Positions 1-7,882 of a stretch of DNA of 64,000 bases are shown one piece after another. A program made the position numbers and the translations under genes. The stretch is from assembly GCF_900187375.1 (NCBI RefSeq), contig NZ_FYEW01000001.1:1798001-1862000 (forward strand), read 5' to 3'. Origin of the DNA: Hymenobacter gelipurpurascens (GTDB lineage Bacteria; Bacteroidota; Bacteroidia; Cytophagales; Hymenobacteraceae). How positions within the stretch are numbered: position 1 is the stretch's first letter; every line of letters starts with the position of its first letter. Below the pieces are notes generated by a model, which ran no database searches, was not told the DNA's origin, and saw nothing but the letters and a program-made list of their open reading frames with translations.

Positions 1-987
1 CACAATCGGGAACACGCAGAGGGCAATCAGCAGCATGGAGGTTTTGCGAGCTTTGAAAGCCGGCATACCATGCTTAATGAAGTTCAGCGGAATCCAGCCG
101 CCGCCCACGCTACCAATGCTGGAGAGCATGTACACCATGGCCACGGGCAAGGCAATATCAGTGCCTTTGAGGCCGTACTGCTTGCTCAGGAAATCGGGCA
201 ACCAGAACAAGTAGAACCACCAGATAGGATCGGTCAGGAACTTGCCGAGCACGAAGCCCCAGGTCTGCCGAAACGTGAGCAGCTTAAACCACGAAACCTT
301 AGGCTGGGTGGTGATGGAAGCCGCCGCCATATCATCCACATCACTGTGGATATACTCGAACTCAGCCTTCGTGAGCTTAGCGTGCTTGGCTGGCACTTCG
401 TACAGCACAAACCAGAGCACCAGCCACACAAACCCCAGCGCGCCGGTAATGACAAAAGCCCATTTCCAGCCCCAGGTTTCAGCAATCCACGGCACGGTGA
501 GCGGCGCAATGATAGCGCCCACGTTGGAGCCCGAGTTGAAAATGCCCGTAGCCAGTGCCCGCTCCTTCTGCGGAAACCACTCGGCGGTGGTTTTGATGGC
601 AGCGGGGAAGTTGCCGGCCTCTGTTACGCCCAAAAAGGCCCGCGCCACACTGAAACCCAGCGTACTGCTGACCAAGGCATGCCCGATGGCGGCCAGACTC
701 CACAGGAAAGTAGACAGGGCATAACCCATCTTAGTCCCCAGCTTATCGATAATGCGCCCCACCCCCAGCATACCCAACGAGTAGGCCAGTTTGAAAGCAA
801 TTTCGATGTTGGCATAGTCGCCGGCGTTCCAGTGGAACTCGGTTTCGAGGTACGGCTTCAGCAGGGAAATAACCGCTCGGTCGAGGTAATTGACCGTGGT
901 AGCGAAGAACACCAGCGAGCAGATGGTCCAGCGGTACTTCCCGATACCGGTGGCGGTTGCCGGTGCAGCAGAAGTGGTTTGTATCAT
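1..987 (-). CDS. exuT: ExuT-like hexuronate MFS transporter (3' end cut by window edge)
   Basis: This open frame runs from an ATG at 987 to the left edge without a stop, so the C-terminus is missing. The start reads MIQTTSAAPA and is followed by the first membrane segment with the YLDRAVISLLKPYLE stretch typical of the anion:cation symporter (ACS) branch of the major facilitator family, which includes ExuT. About nine hydrophobic helices are visible. The loop after helix 2 carries the GRIIDKLGTKMGY motif. Family knowledge: these carriers import galacturonate or glucuronate across the inner membrane with protons. The gene lies just downstream of eda and kdgK on the same strand, in a cluster that encodes every later step of galacturonate breakdown, which supports hexuronate as substrate. 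Related carriers can take other sugar acids, so the substrate is inferred. Confidence 0.85.
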   Translation of the reverse strand, partial: MIQTTSAAPATATGIGKYRWTICSLVFFATTVNYLDRAVISLLKPYLETEFHWNAGDYANIEIAFKLAYSLGMLGVGRIIDKLGTKMGYALSTFLWSLAAIGHALVSSTLGFSVARAFLGVTEAGNFPAAIKTTAEWFPQKERALATGIFNSGSNVGAIIAPLTVPWIAETWGWKWAFVITGALGFVWLVLWFVLYEVPAKHAKLTKAEFEYIHSDVDDMAAASITTQPKVSWFKLLTFRQTWGFVLGKFLTDPIWWFYLFWLPDFLSKQYGLKGTDIALPVAMVYMLSSIGSVGGGWIPLNFIKHGMPAFKARKTSMLLIALCVFPIV

Positions 988-1067
988 AGAGGTCGGGCTG
1001 AATGCGGTGGGAGAAATTCAGGAACCGAAAGAGGCAGGCGCTAGGCCACTCTGTTTCGGCTTGGCGT

Positions 1068-1724
1068 TTACTTCTGAAGCGTTTTCACAAACTGCAGCAG
1101 GTGGGAAATCTGCTGGCTGAAGGCCTGGGTGTCATCAACGTTTTTGAAGAGCTGGGAACCCATCCCGACCACGTTTACGCCCGCTGCAAACCATTCGCGC
1201 AGGCTTTCTTCGGTCGGCTCCACGCCGCCCGTTACCATCAGAGGCACCGTAGGCATGGGGCCGCGCAGGCTCTTGACGAAGCCCGGACCTACCACGTTGC
1301 CGGGGAAGATTTTGACGATGGCGGCGCCCATTTTCGTGGCCTGGTACACCTCGCTCACGGTCATGGTGCCGGGCAGCCAGGGCGTGCCGTGCTTTCGGCA
1401 TACTTCCGCTACTTCAGCCGTCAGGCAGGGCTGTACCACAAAATCGGCGCCGACCTGAATGAAGCGCTCCGCATCCTCAGCGGTGTAAATAGTGCCGATA
1501 CCGAGTAGCATATCGGGGCAGTTCTCCTTCACAAAAGGAACCAGCGCCGAGAAAACATCGAAAGCATTAGAGCCTCGGTTCGTGAATTCAAACACGCGTA
1601 GACCACCTGCGTAGCACGCCTGCAGAATACGCTGGGCGTACGCCACATCGGCGTGATAGAATACTGGCACAATGGGCGTACCCAGTACGATGGTTTGAAT
1701 ATCAGCGGCGGAGAAGCGAGGCAT
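1068..1724 (-). CDS. eda: 2-dehydro-3-deoxy-phosphogluconate (KDPG) aldolase
   Basis: A 218-aa class I aldolase of the KDPG/KHG family, of normal length (about 200-220). It splits KDPG into pyruvate and glyceraldehyde 3-phosphate in the cytoplasm, the last step of uronate breakdown. The Schiff-base lysine is K138 in the AAIVKIFPGN block. The general base is probably E46 in RVFEFTNRG. The LGIGTIYTAEDAERF stretch is also typical. It lies 58 bp downstream of kdgK and 80 bp upstream of the ExuT-like gene, all on the minus strand, so the three probably share a transcript. The ATG at 1724 starts MPRFSAADI. Confidence 0.93.
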   Translation of the reverse strand: MPRFSAADIQTIVLGTPIVPVFYHADVAYAQRILQACYAGGLRVFEFTNRGSNAFDVFSALVPFVKENCPDMLLGIGTIYTAEDAERFIQVGADFVVQPCLTAEVAEVCRKHGTPWLPGTMTVSEVYQATKMGAAIVKIFPGNVVGPGFVKSLRGPMPTVPLMVTGGVEPTEESLREWFAAGVNVVGMGSQLFKNVDDTQAFSQQISHLLQFVKTLQK

Positions 1725-1782
1725 TGAAAAGCAGATTATCGTTTGTTAGGCTACTACTGGCCTAGAAGAAGGTCAGATGTAT

Positions 1783-2793
1783 TTACCGAAGCAGGCGGCC
1801 CGAAGTGTTCCCAGCCACAATGTGTTCCACTTCGGCGGCTGTCACTAGGTTTATGTCGCCGTGAATGGTGTGCTTGAGGGCCGAAGCAGCAGTAGCAAAC
1901 GTGAGGGCTTCCGCTACAGTGGCGTATTTCTGGCTACCATAGATGAAGCCGGATATAAATGAGTCGCCGCCGCCAATGCGGTCTACCACGGGGTTAATGT
2001 CGAAGTCCTCGGTTTCGTGGAAAGCGCCGTCGATGTAAGCAATGCCCCGGATGCGCTCGTGGGAAGCACTTTGCGTGTTGCGGCGCGTGGCAATGATGCG
2101 CTTGATCTGAGGAAAACGCTGAATTAGTTGCTCGCTCATGGATACGAAGCTGTTTTCCGCTTCTGCTTCGGCCTTAATGCCAAACAGGTCCTCAGCATCG
2201 CCTTCTGTGCACACCACGATGTCGCAGCCGGCTACCAGCGGGGGCATCACATCCTGGGCACGTTGCCCGTACTGCCACAGGTTGCGGCGGTAGTTTACAT
2301 CAGCCGAAACCGTGATACCCAACCGGCGGGCAGCCTGAATAGCATCGGCAGTGGCTTGAGCAGCGGAGACCGAAATAGCCGGCGTAATACCTGTCCAGTG
2401 CAGCCAGTTGGCGTCCTTCAGAATTTCATCCCAATTAAACCACTCCGGCTGCAGGTTGGCAAAGGCCGAGTTGTAGCGGTCATACACAATACGGCTGGCC
2501 CGCAACGACGCCCCTACTTCCAGAAAATACAGGCCTAGCCGTTCGCCCTGAAACACGCAATGGCTCATATCAACCCCCAACCGCTGAAACGATTGGGCAG
2601 CGGCCTGGCCTAGCTCGTTGTTGGGGAAGCAGCCTGCATGAGCGGCCGGCATCCCCAAGCGCACCAAGGAGGCCGCGACGTTGGCATCGCCGCCGCCGTA
2701 GGTTATTTCCAGCGAGCTGGCCTGCGTAAGGCGGTAGTTCAACGGCGGCGAGAGCCGCATCATGATTTCACCAAAGGTGACGACTTTCTTCAT
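1783..2793 (-). CDS. kdgK: 2-keto-3-deoxygluconate kinase (PfkB family)
   Basis: A 336-aa sugar kinase that phosphorylates KDG to KDPG in the cytoplasm. The N-terminus (MKKVVTFGEIMMRLSPP) and the GGGDANVAASLVRLGMPA block are PfkB signature 1. The DRIGGGDSFISGFIYGS block near residue 270 is signature 2, with the catalytic Asp. The assignment to KDG rather than fructose or ribose rests on overall likeness to KdgK proteins and on its place between uxaC and eda. The KduD and UxaA branches both deliver KDG to this enzyme. A palindromic repeat pair fills the gap between this gene and uxaC upstream. Confidence 0.92.
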   Translation of the reverse strand: MKKVVTFGEIMMRLSPPLNYRLTQASSLEITYGGGDANVAASLVRLGMPAAHAGCFPNNELGQAAAQSFQRLGVDMSHCVFQGERLGLYFLEVGASLRASRIVYDRYNSAFANLQPEWFNWDEILKDANWLHWTGITPAISVSAAQATADAIQAARRLGITVSADVNYRRNLWQYGQRAQDVMPPLVAGCDIVVCTEGDAEDLFGIKAEAEAENSFVSMSEQLIQRFPQIKRIIATRRNTQSASHERIRGIAYIDGAFHETEDFDINPVVDRIGGGDSFISGFIYGSQKYATVAEALTFATAASALKHTIHGDINLVTAAEVEHIVAGNTSGRLLR

Positions 2794-2832
2794 GTTAGGG
2801 ACTTAAAGACGCTACTTAAGCTCAATGAGAAA

Positions 2833-2928
2833 CGTCATGTCGAGCTTGTCGAGACATCTCGCTCGAGAGTAATCAGATTACTCTTACAACCTCAGCACGC
2901 GAGATGTCTCGACAAGCTCGACATGACG
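2833..2928. repeat. REP-like inverted repeat pair between uxaC and kdgK
   Basis: Two 30-nt arms, 2833-2862 and 2899-2928, are perfect reverse complements separated by a 36-nt spacer. The arm begins CGTCATGTCGAGCTTG and ends ACATCTCGC. Translated in one frame it gives the HVELVETSR string that I recall as a recurrent spurious peptide in Bacteroidota annotations, which fits a dispersed palindromic element. The second such pair, at 41777-41877, has the same layout. It sits in the 151-bp gap between uxaC and kdgK and could fold into a long hairpin in the mRNA. Confidence 0.85.
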
Positions 2929-2944
2929 GACTGGATTTGTGATT

Positions 2945-4381
2945 CTAGCCCACTTCTGCCGTTTCCGACACGCCGGCTTTCACGAAGCCGAAGTACTCCT
3001 TGGCATTGCCGTAGCAGATGTTCTGGATGATCTGGCCCAGGCCTTCGATGTCCTCGGGTAGCTCGCCGTTTTCCACGTCGTTGCCGAACAGGTTGCAGAG
3101 CACGCGGCGGAAGTACTCGTGGCGTGGGTAGGAAAGGAAGCTACGCGAATCGGTGAGCATGCCCACGAAACGGCTCAACAGGCCCATGTTAGAAAGAGCG
3201 TTGATTTGCTTCTCCATGCCGTCCTTCTGATCGAGGAACCACCAGCCCGAGCCGAACTGTACTTTGCCGGCTACCGAGCCATCATTGAAATTGCCAATCA
3301 TGGTGGCAATCAGCTCGTTGTCGGCTGGATTCAGGTTGTATATGATGGTCTTGGCAAGCTTGTCCTGGCCATCGAGGCGGTCAAGAAAAGTAGAGATTGC
3401 ACGGCCTTGCGAGAAGTCGCCGATGGAGTCCCAGCCCGTATCGGGGCCAAGCTCACGCAGCATGCGAGAGTTGTTGTTGCGCAGAGCGCCCAAGTGGAAC
3501 TGCTGAGTCCAGCCTTTCTCCCAGTCCATTTCGGCCAGCAGCACCAGCATCGCCGACTTGAACTTCAAGATTTCTTCCTGGCTTAGCTCTGTTCCTCCCC
3601 GGATCTTGGAGAAAATCGCATTGACTTCTGATTCGGTGTAATTGGCCGCGTAAATCTGCTCCAAACCGTGGTCAGAGAGGCGGCAACCGAGGGCCGCGAA
3701 GTAATCATGGCGCAGGCGCAGGGCCTGCTGCAAATCGCGGTACGACTGAATATCCACGGCAGCCGACTGGCCTAGCTTGTCGAGGTATTCGTTGTAGGCT
3801 ACTGCTCCATCTACGGCCATGGCTTTATCGGGCCGGAACGTGGGTAGTACCTGCACCTCGAAGCCGCTAGCAGCCAAAGCGCGGTGGTGCTCTAGCGAGT
3901 CCGAGGGGTCATCGGTGGTGCAGAGCGTTTCCACGTTCATCATGCGCAGCAGGTTCCGCACCGAAAACTCAGCGGTGCGCAGCTTCTCGTTGCACTGGTC
4001 GTAGATGCGGCGGGCGCTGCCAGCGTTCAGCAGCTCCGTGATGCCGAAGTAGCGGCGCAGCTCCAGGTGCGTCCAGTGGTAGAGCGGGTTTCGCACGGTT
4101 TGAGGCACTGTTTCGGCCCATTTTTCAAACTTCTCCCAGTCTGATGCATCGCCGGTGATGTAGCGCTCCGGAATACCGTTGGCCCGCATGGCGCGCCACT
4201 TGTAGTGGTCGCCGTAGAGCCAGATCTGCGTGATATTATCGAACTGCTTGTCCTGGGAAATCTGGTCAGGCAGCAGGTGGTTGTGGTAGTCGATGATGGG
4301 CATCTGCTTGGCATACTCGTGGTAGAGCGTGCTGGCGGTGGCCGTTTGCAGCAGGAAGTCGTCGTTGAGAAAAGGCTTCAT
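2945..4381 (-). CDS. uxaC: Glucuronate/galacturonate isomerase
   Basis: A 478-aa uronate isomerase (family length about 470). It interconverts D-galacturonate with D-tagaturonate (and D-glucuronate with D-fructuronate), the first step after uptake. The N-terminal IIDYHNHLLPDQI stretch is the amidohydrolase-fold H-x-H metal-binding motif. Later blocks such as LCTTDDPSD and LTDSRSFLSYPRHEYFRR near residues 155 and 430 are characteristic of UxaC. I chose the ATG at 4381 (MKPFLNDDF) over an in-frame TTG six bases upstream. It is the first gene after a 179-bp gap that holds a possible LacI-type half-operator, and it is followed by kdgK. Confidence 0.94.
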   Translation of the reverse strand: MKPFLNDDFLLQTATASTLYHEYAKQMPIIDYHNHLLPDQISQDKQFDNITQIWLYGDHYKWRAMRANGIPERYITGDASDWEKFEKWAETVPQTVRNPLYHWTHLELRRYFGITELLNAGSARRIYDQCNEKLRTAEFSVRNLLRMMNVETLCTTDDPSDSLEHHRALAASGFEVQVLPTFRPDKAMAVDGAVAYNEYLDKLGQSAAVDIQSYRDLQQALRLRHDYFAALGCRLSDHGLEQIYAANYTESEVNAIFSKIRGGTELSQEEILKFKSAMLVLLAEMDWEKGWTQQFHLGALRNNNSRMLRELGPDTGWDSIGDFSQGRAISTFLDRLDGQDKLAKTIIYNLNPADNELIATMIGNFNDGSVAGKVQFGSGWWFLDQKDGMEKQINALSNMGLLSRFVGMLTDSRSFLSYPRHEYFRRVLCNLFGNDVENGELPEDIEGLGQIIQNICYGNAKEYFGFVKAGVSETAEVG

Positions 4382-4478
4382 AAACAACCGAGATTATGGG
4401 CGAAACCCGCAAAACTCGCGGGTGGGTGTTAGGTAAAGGTATCAGCTTCCGACTGGCCTAGCGCCTCATTTCGCGGCT

Positions 4479-4505
4479 TTATTAACGGAAACGATTACGG
4501 TAGGT
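4479..4505 (-). promoter_or_regulatory. Possible degenerate LacI-type operator upstream of uxaC
   Basis: On the minus strand this reads GTAATCGTTTCCGTTAATA. It keeps the AATCGTT half and the central CG of the 26-bp operator found at 15854, 20828 and 31413, but loses most of the right half. It lies about 100 bp upstream of the uxaC ATG, similar to the distance of the clear operators from their genes. The match is partial and could be chance. Confidence 0.35.
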
Positions 4506-4560
4506 GGCCACTCACTGGCCTAGAACAAGCATGACGTTTTTTAGCCAGGTAAGCAAGACT

Positions 4561-6216
4561 CTACAGCGACACGCCGCGTTTCCACGGAATGAAGTCCGTT
4601 TGGCCGTGGCGCACGGCGGCTACTTCTTCGCCGCTGGCTACGCGCACCACGTAGTCGAGAATCCGCTCGGCAGCCTGCTCGATGGTTTCTTCGCCGTCAA
4701 TCACGGTGCCGGTGTTCAGGTCAATGATATCGGGCATGCGCTTGGCCAAGGCCGTGTTGCTCGAAATCTTCACTACGGGCGCAATAGGGTTGCCGGTGGG
4801 AGTGCCTAGGCCAGTAGTAAAGAGAACTACTGTAGCGCCAGAGCCAACTTCCGCCGTTGTCGATTCCACGTCGTTGCCGGGCGTGCACAGCAGGTTCAGG
4901 CCGGGCTGCGTAACGGGCTCAGGATAATCGAGCACAGCTACCACGGGCGAAGAACCACCTTTGCGCGCTGCCCCCGCCGATTTCATGGCATCCGTAATCA
5001 GACCGTCGCGAATGTTACCCGGCGAAGGGTTCATGTCGAAGCCCGAACCTACGGCCACGGCGGAATCGCCGTAGGCCTTCATTAGGGAGCTGAAACGCTC
5101 GGCCGTGGCGGTATTCACGCTGCGGTCAACGAGCTCCTGCTCTACTCCGCACAGCTCCGGGAATTCCGCCAAAATAACGGAACCACCCAAGGCCACCACC
5201 AGGTCGGAAACGTGGCCTACGGCAGGGTTTGCCGAGATGCCCGAGAACCCATCGGAACCGCCACACTCTAGGCCTATGCACAGCTTGCTGAGCGGGGCTG
5301 GCTGGCGCTGAAGTTGGTTGGCCTGCATCAGGCCGGCGAAGGTCTGGCGCAGGGCCGTGCTCACGAGGGTTTCCTCAGTACCCAGCTTCTGCTGCTCCAG
5401 TATGAAGAGCGGTTTATCGAAGCCGTTGGGGCTGCGCTTGTTGATTTCGTCCTGCAGCATGCTCACCTGCGCGTTCTGGCATCCCAGGCTTAGCACTGTA
5501 GCACCGGCCACATTGGGGTGCGTGATGTAGCCAGCCAGTAGGCCACACAGCGTCTGGGCGTCCTGCCGGATGCCGCCGCAGCCGCCCTCATGGCTCAGGA
5601 ACCGAATGCCGTCCACGTTCGGAAAAGGCTTTACTTTCTGTTGGTTGATTTCGGCAGAATGCAGATCAGTCGCCAGAATTTCCTCCACCGATTTACCGGC
5701 CTGCATCAACTCCAGCAACGCCTGCGTCTGAGGTTGATAGGATTTGCGACGAGCATAGCCGAGGTCGTTCACCAAAGCCTCCTCCAGGACCTGAATATTG
5801 CGATTTTCGCAGAATACCAACGGAATCACCAGCCAGTAGTTGGAGGTACCCACGCTCCCATCGGCGCGGTGGTAGCCCATAAAGGTGCGGTCCTGCCACT
5901 TCGTGACCTCAGGCGCCTGCCACTCGGCGCGGCGTTGGTGGTGCTCGTCGTAGCTGTCGGTGGCGTGCTGCATGTTGGCGGTGGTCAGTAGGCCACCTAC
6001 CCCAATGGCTTCGCGCGCCTTGCCCACCAATACGCCGTACATGTGCACGGGGTCGCCGGGGGCGAGGAATTCGAGAGCTAATTTATGCTTGGCCGGAATC
6101 CGGTCAGTGGTCGCGACGGTGGTGCCATCCCAAGTAACGGGTGTGCCGATAGGCAGGTCCGTGAGGGCCACCAGCACATTATCCTGCGGATGAATTTTGG
6201 CTACCAGATGTTTCAT
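4561..6216 (-). CDS. uxaA: Altronate dehydratase, SAF domain plus UxaA catalytic domain
   Basis: A 551-aa full-length altronate dehydratase, which removes water from D-altronate to give KDG. Residues 1 to about 95 form the SAF domain (start MKHLVAKIHPQDNVLVALTD, with LAPGDPVHMYGVLVG). The larger C-terminal part carries UxaA blocks such as HEGGCGGIRQDAQTLCGLL, CIGLECGGSDGFSGISANPA and NLLCTPGNDVESTTAEVGSG. The conserved cysteines and acidic residues fit the metal or iron requirement known for this family. It is of normal length with no sign of damage. It lies between uxaB upstream and uxaC downstream on the same strand, so the three galacturonate-to-KDG enzymes are contiguous. Confidence 0.94.
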   Translation of the reverse strand: MKHLVAKIHPQDNVLVALTDLPIGTPVTWDGTTVATTDRIPAKHKLALEFLAPGDPVHMYGVLVGKAREAIGVGGLLTTANMQHATDSYDEHHQRRAEWQAPEVTKWQDRTFMGYHRADGSVGTSNYWLVIPLVFCENRNIQVLEEALVNDLGYARRKSYQPQTQALLELMQAGKSVEEILATDLHSAEINQQKVKPFPNVDGIRFLSHEGGCGGIRQDAQTLCGLLAGYITHPNVAGATVLSLGCQNAQVSMLQDEINKRSPNGFDKPLFILEQQKLGTEETLVSTALRQTFAGLMQANQLQRQPAPLSKLCIGLECGGSDGFSGISANPAVGHVSDLVVALGGSVILAEFPELCGVEQELVDRSVNTATAERFSSLMKAYGDSAVAVGSGFDMNPSPGNIRDGLITDAMKSAGAARKGGSSPVVAVLDYPEPVTQPGLNLLCTPGNDVESTTAEVGSGATVVLFTTGLGTPTGNPIAPVVKISSNTALAKRMPDIIDLNTGTVIDGEETIEQAAERILDYVVRVASGEEVAAVRHGQTDFIPWKRGVSL

Positions 6217-6339
6217 GTGAAGTGCTGTTTTTGATCTATCGCAACGAAGTACGCAGGCTTAGCATCTGTCAGGTGTTGCTTATCGAACCAAGGTGGCAAT
6301 AGGCTTGCATGACGTTCTTCGGTTGCTAGGCCAGTGTAC

Positions 6340-7872
6340 TTACTCCGCAGCGGCTTTTTGCGCGACGTTTTTGTTGAGTGCCTCCGCCAGTGTAGCATTG
6401 GCACCTTGCGTCAACAGTTTTTCGAGGTACCGAGTTACACACGCCGCAAATCCTGGCAGCGCCGATAAGTCATGCCCCCACAGGGCTTGGTTATGCAGCA
6501 CGGTGCGCGTTAGCTCGGCTGGCTCCAGACGGTCCCACATTTCGGCGAAGTAGCCAGCCTTTTCGTCCTGAATCGGGTAGGCCTGTCCGTTAGCTTCGCC
6601 GTACCATACCTGCTCCTGCTGGTGCGTGCCACGCATGAACAGCAAGTAGGCCGCAAAACCCAGTGCCATGTAATGCGGCACGGCATTCAGCTGCTTGTAG
6701 TAGTGCAGCAAGGTGGCCACGTTGCGCATCTGCATCTTGGCCGTGTAGTTCATCGTGATGGCCAGCCAGCGGTGCTCAATAGCGAGATTGCGGAAGCGGT
6801 CCAGCACCTGCATTCCAAAGCGTTGACCCACTTTTTCATCCACGGCATACGGGATACCCGGCAGTAGATCAGCCAGCATCAAATTGTGGATGAAGCCAGC
6901 TGCACACTCATCTTCCATGGCCTCACGTACCGTTCCGAAACCGGCCAGCACAGCCAGGCCACAGCTCAGGGTGTGCGTGCCGTTGAGCAAGCGTAGCTTC
7001 AACTCACGGAACAGGTTGATGTTGGGCTGTACCACTACGCCGGCATCAACCTGCTCAAACGAGAGAATCTGTTTCACCCGCTCATCGCCTTCAATGGCCC
7101 AGAGCGTGTATACTTCCGACATGGTCAGCAGCTCATCCTCGTAGCCCAGCTGCGCCGTTATTGCAGCTTGTACCGAGGCAGCGGGGCGCCCAGGCACAAT
7201 TCGGTCTACCAAGGAGTTGCAGACCTGATTGGCCGTTTCCAGCCAGTCAATAAACTCCGCATCTAGGTTGTTGCGGTGGGCCTGCTCCAGCAGAATGGCT
7301 TCAAGCTTCGTCCCGTTGTCAGGAATCAGCTCCGCGGGTACAATCACCAGGCCCTTTTCCTTATCACCGTTAAAGGCCTGAAAGCGGGCGTGCAGGAAGG
7401 CCAGCAGCTTACCCGGAAATGACTGCGGCGGACTCTGCGTCACGTCGTCAGCCACCAGCTGTATCCCGACTTCCGTGGTGTTAGAAATCACGACCTGCAG
7501 CTCCGGATTGGCGGCGCAGGCCAGAATTTCGGCCCACTGGCTTTTGGCTGACAGCACCCGGCTGATGGAGGAGCACACCACGTTTTCTTCTATCTCACGG
7601 CCATCTTCAATCCCCCGAATTCCCAAGGTATATAGGCCATCCTGGCGAGTAAAAGCATCTATATCGCCTCCATCTGTGCTTTTCACAACCACAATGCGGC
7701 CGTTGAAAACGCCTTGGCGATTGGCTTTGTCGATAAGGTAATCGGGCAGGCCCCGCAGCAGCACACCCGTGCCAAACTGCAGTACCTTTTCGGGCAACTC
7801 AAACAGGGCCGGAGTAGGCAGCATAGCAGCCGGAGTGGCCTGCAGAACATATTCTTTTGATAAGTGTGGCAT
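6340..7872 (-). CDS. uxaB: Tagaturonate reductase (altronate oxidoreductase)
   Basis: A 510-aa NAD-dependent member of the mannitol dehydrogenase/UxaB family, which reduces D-tagaturonate to D-altronate. The N-terminal Rossmann part contains VLQFGTGVLLRGLPDYLIDKA, and the C-terminal domain contains LRLLNGTHTLSCGLAVLAG, whose Asn-x-x-H-x pattern is typical of the catalytic region. The frame stays open to 8007, but that would overlap the pectinesterase gene. The ATG at 7872 (MPHLSKEYVLQ) leaves a 10-bp gap to the pectinesterase stop and gives the usual family length. The tight spacing suggests cotranscription. Confidence 0.93.
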   Translation of the reverse strand: MPHLSKEYVLQATPAAMLPTPALFELPEKVLQFGTGVLLRGLPDYLIDKANRQGVFNGRIVVVKSTDGGDIDAFTRQDGLYTLGIRGIEDGREIEENVVCSSISRVLSAKSQWAEILACAANPELQVVISNTTEVGIQLVADDVTQSPPQSFPGKLLAFLHARFQAFNGDKEKGLVIVPAELIPDNGTKLEAILLEQAHRNNLDAEFIDWLETANQVCNSLVDRIVPGRPAASVQAAITAQLGYEDELLTMSEVYTLWAIEGDERVKQILSFEQVDAGVVVQPNINLFRELKLRLLNGTHTLSCGLAVLAGFGTVREAMEDECAAGFIHNLMLADLLPGIPYAVDEKVGQRFGMQVLDRFRNLAIEHRWLAITMNYTAKMQMRNVATLLHYYKQLNAVPHYMALGFAAYLLFMRGTHQQEQVWYGEANGQAYPIQDEKAGYFAEMWDRLEPAELTRTVLHNQALWGHDLSALPGFAACVTRYLEKLLTQGANATLAEALNKNVAQKAAAE

Positions 7873-7882
7873 AGCCAAAGTC

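Noticed and set aside
70..1044. Long plus-strand frame opposite the ExuT-like gene
   Set aside because: It is the reverse-strand shadow of a clearly recognisable transporter and its translation shows no family likeness.
2821..3030. Possible CRISPR-like repeat because of the paired 30-nt arms
   Set aside because: There are only two copies in inverted, not direct, orientation and no regular spacers or cas genes.
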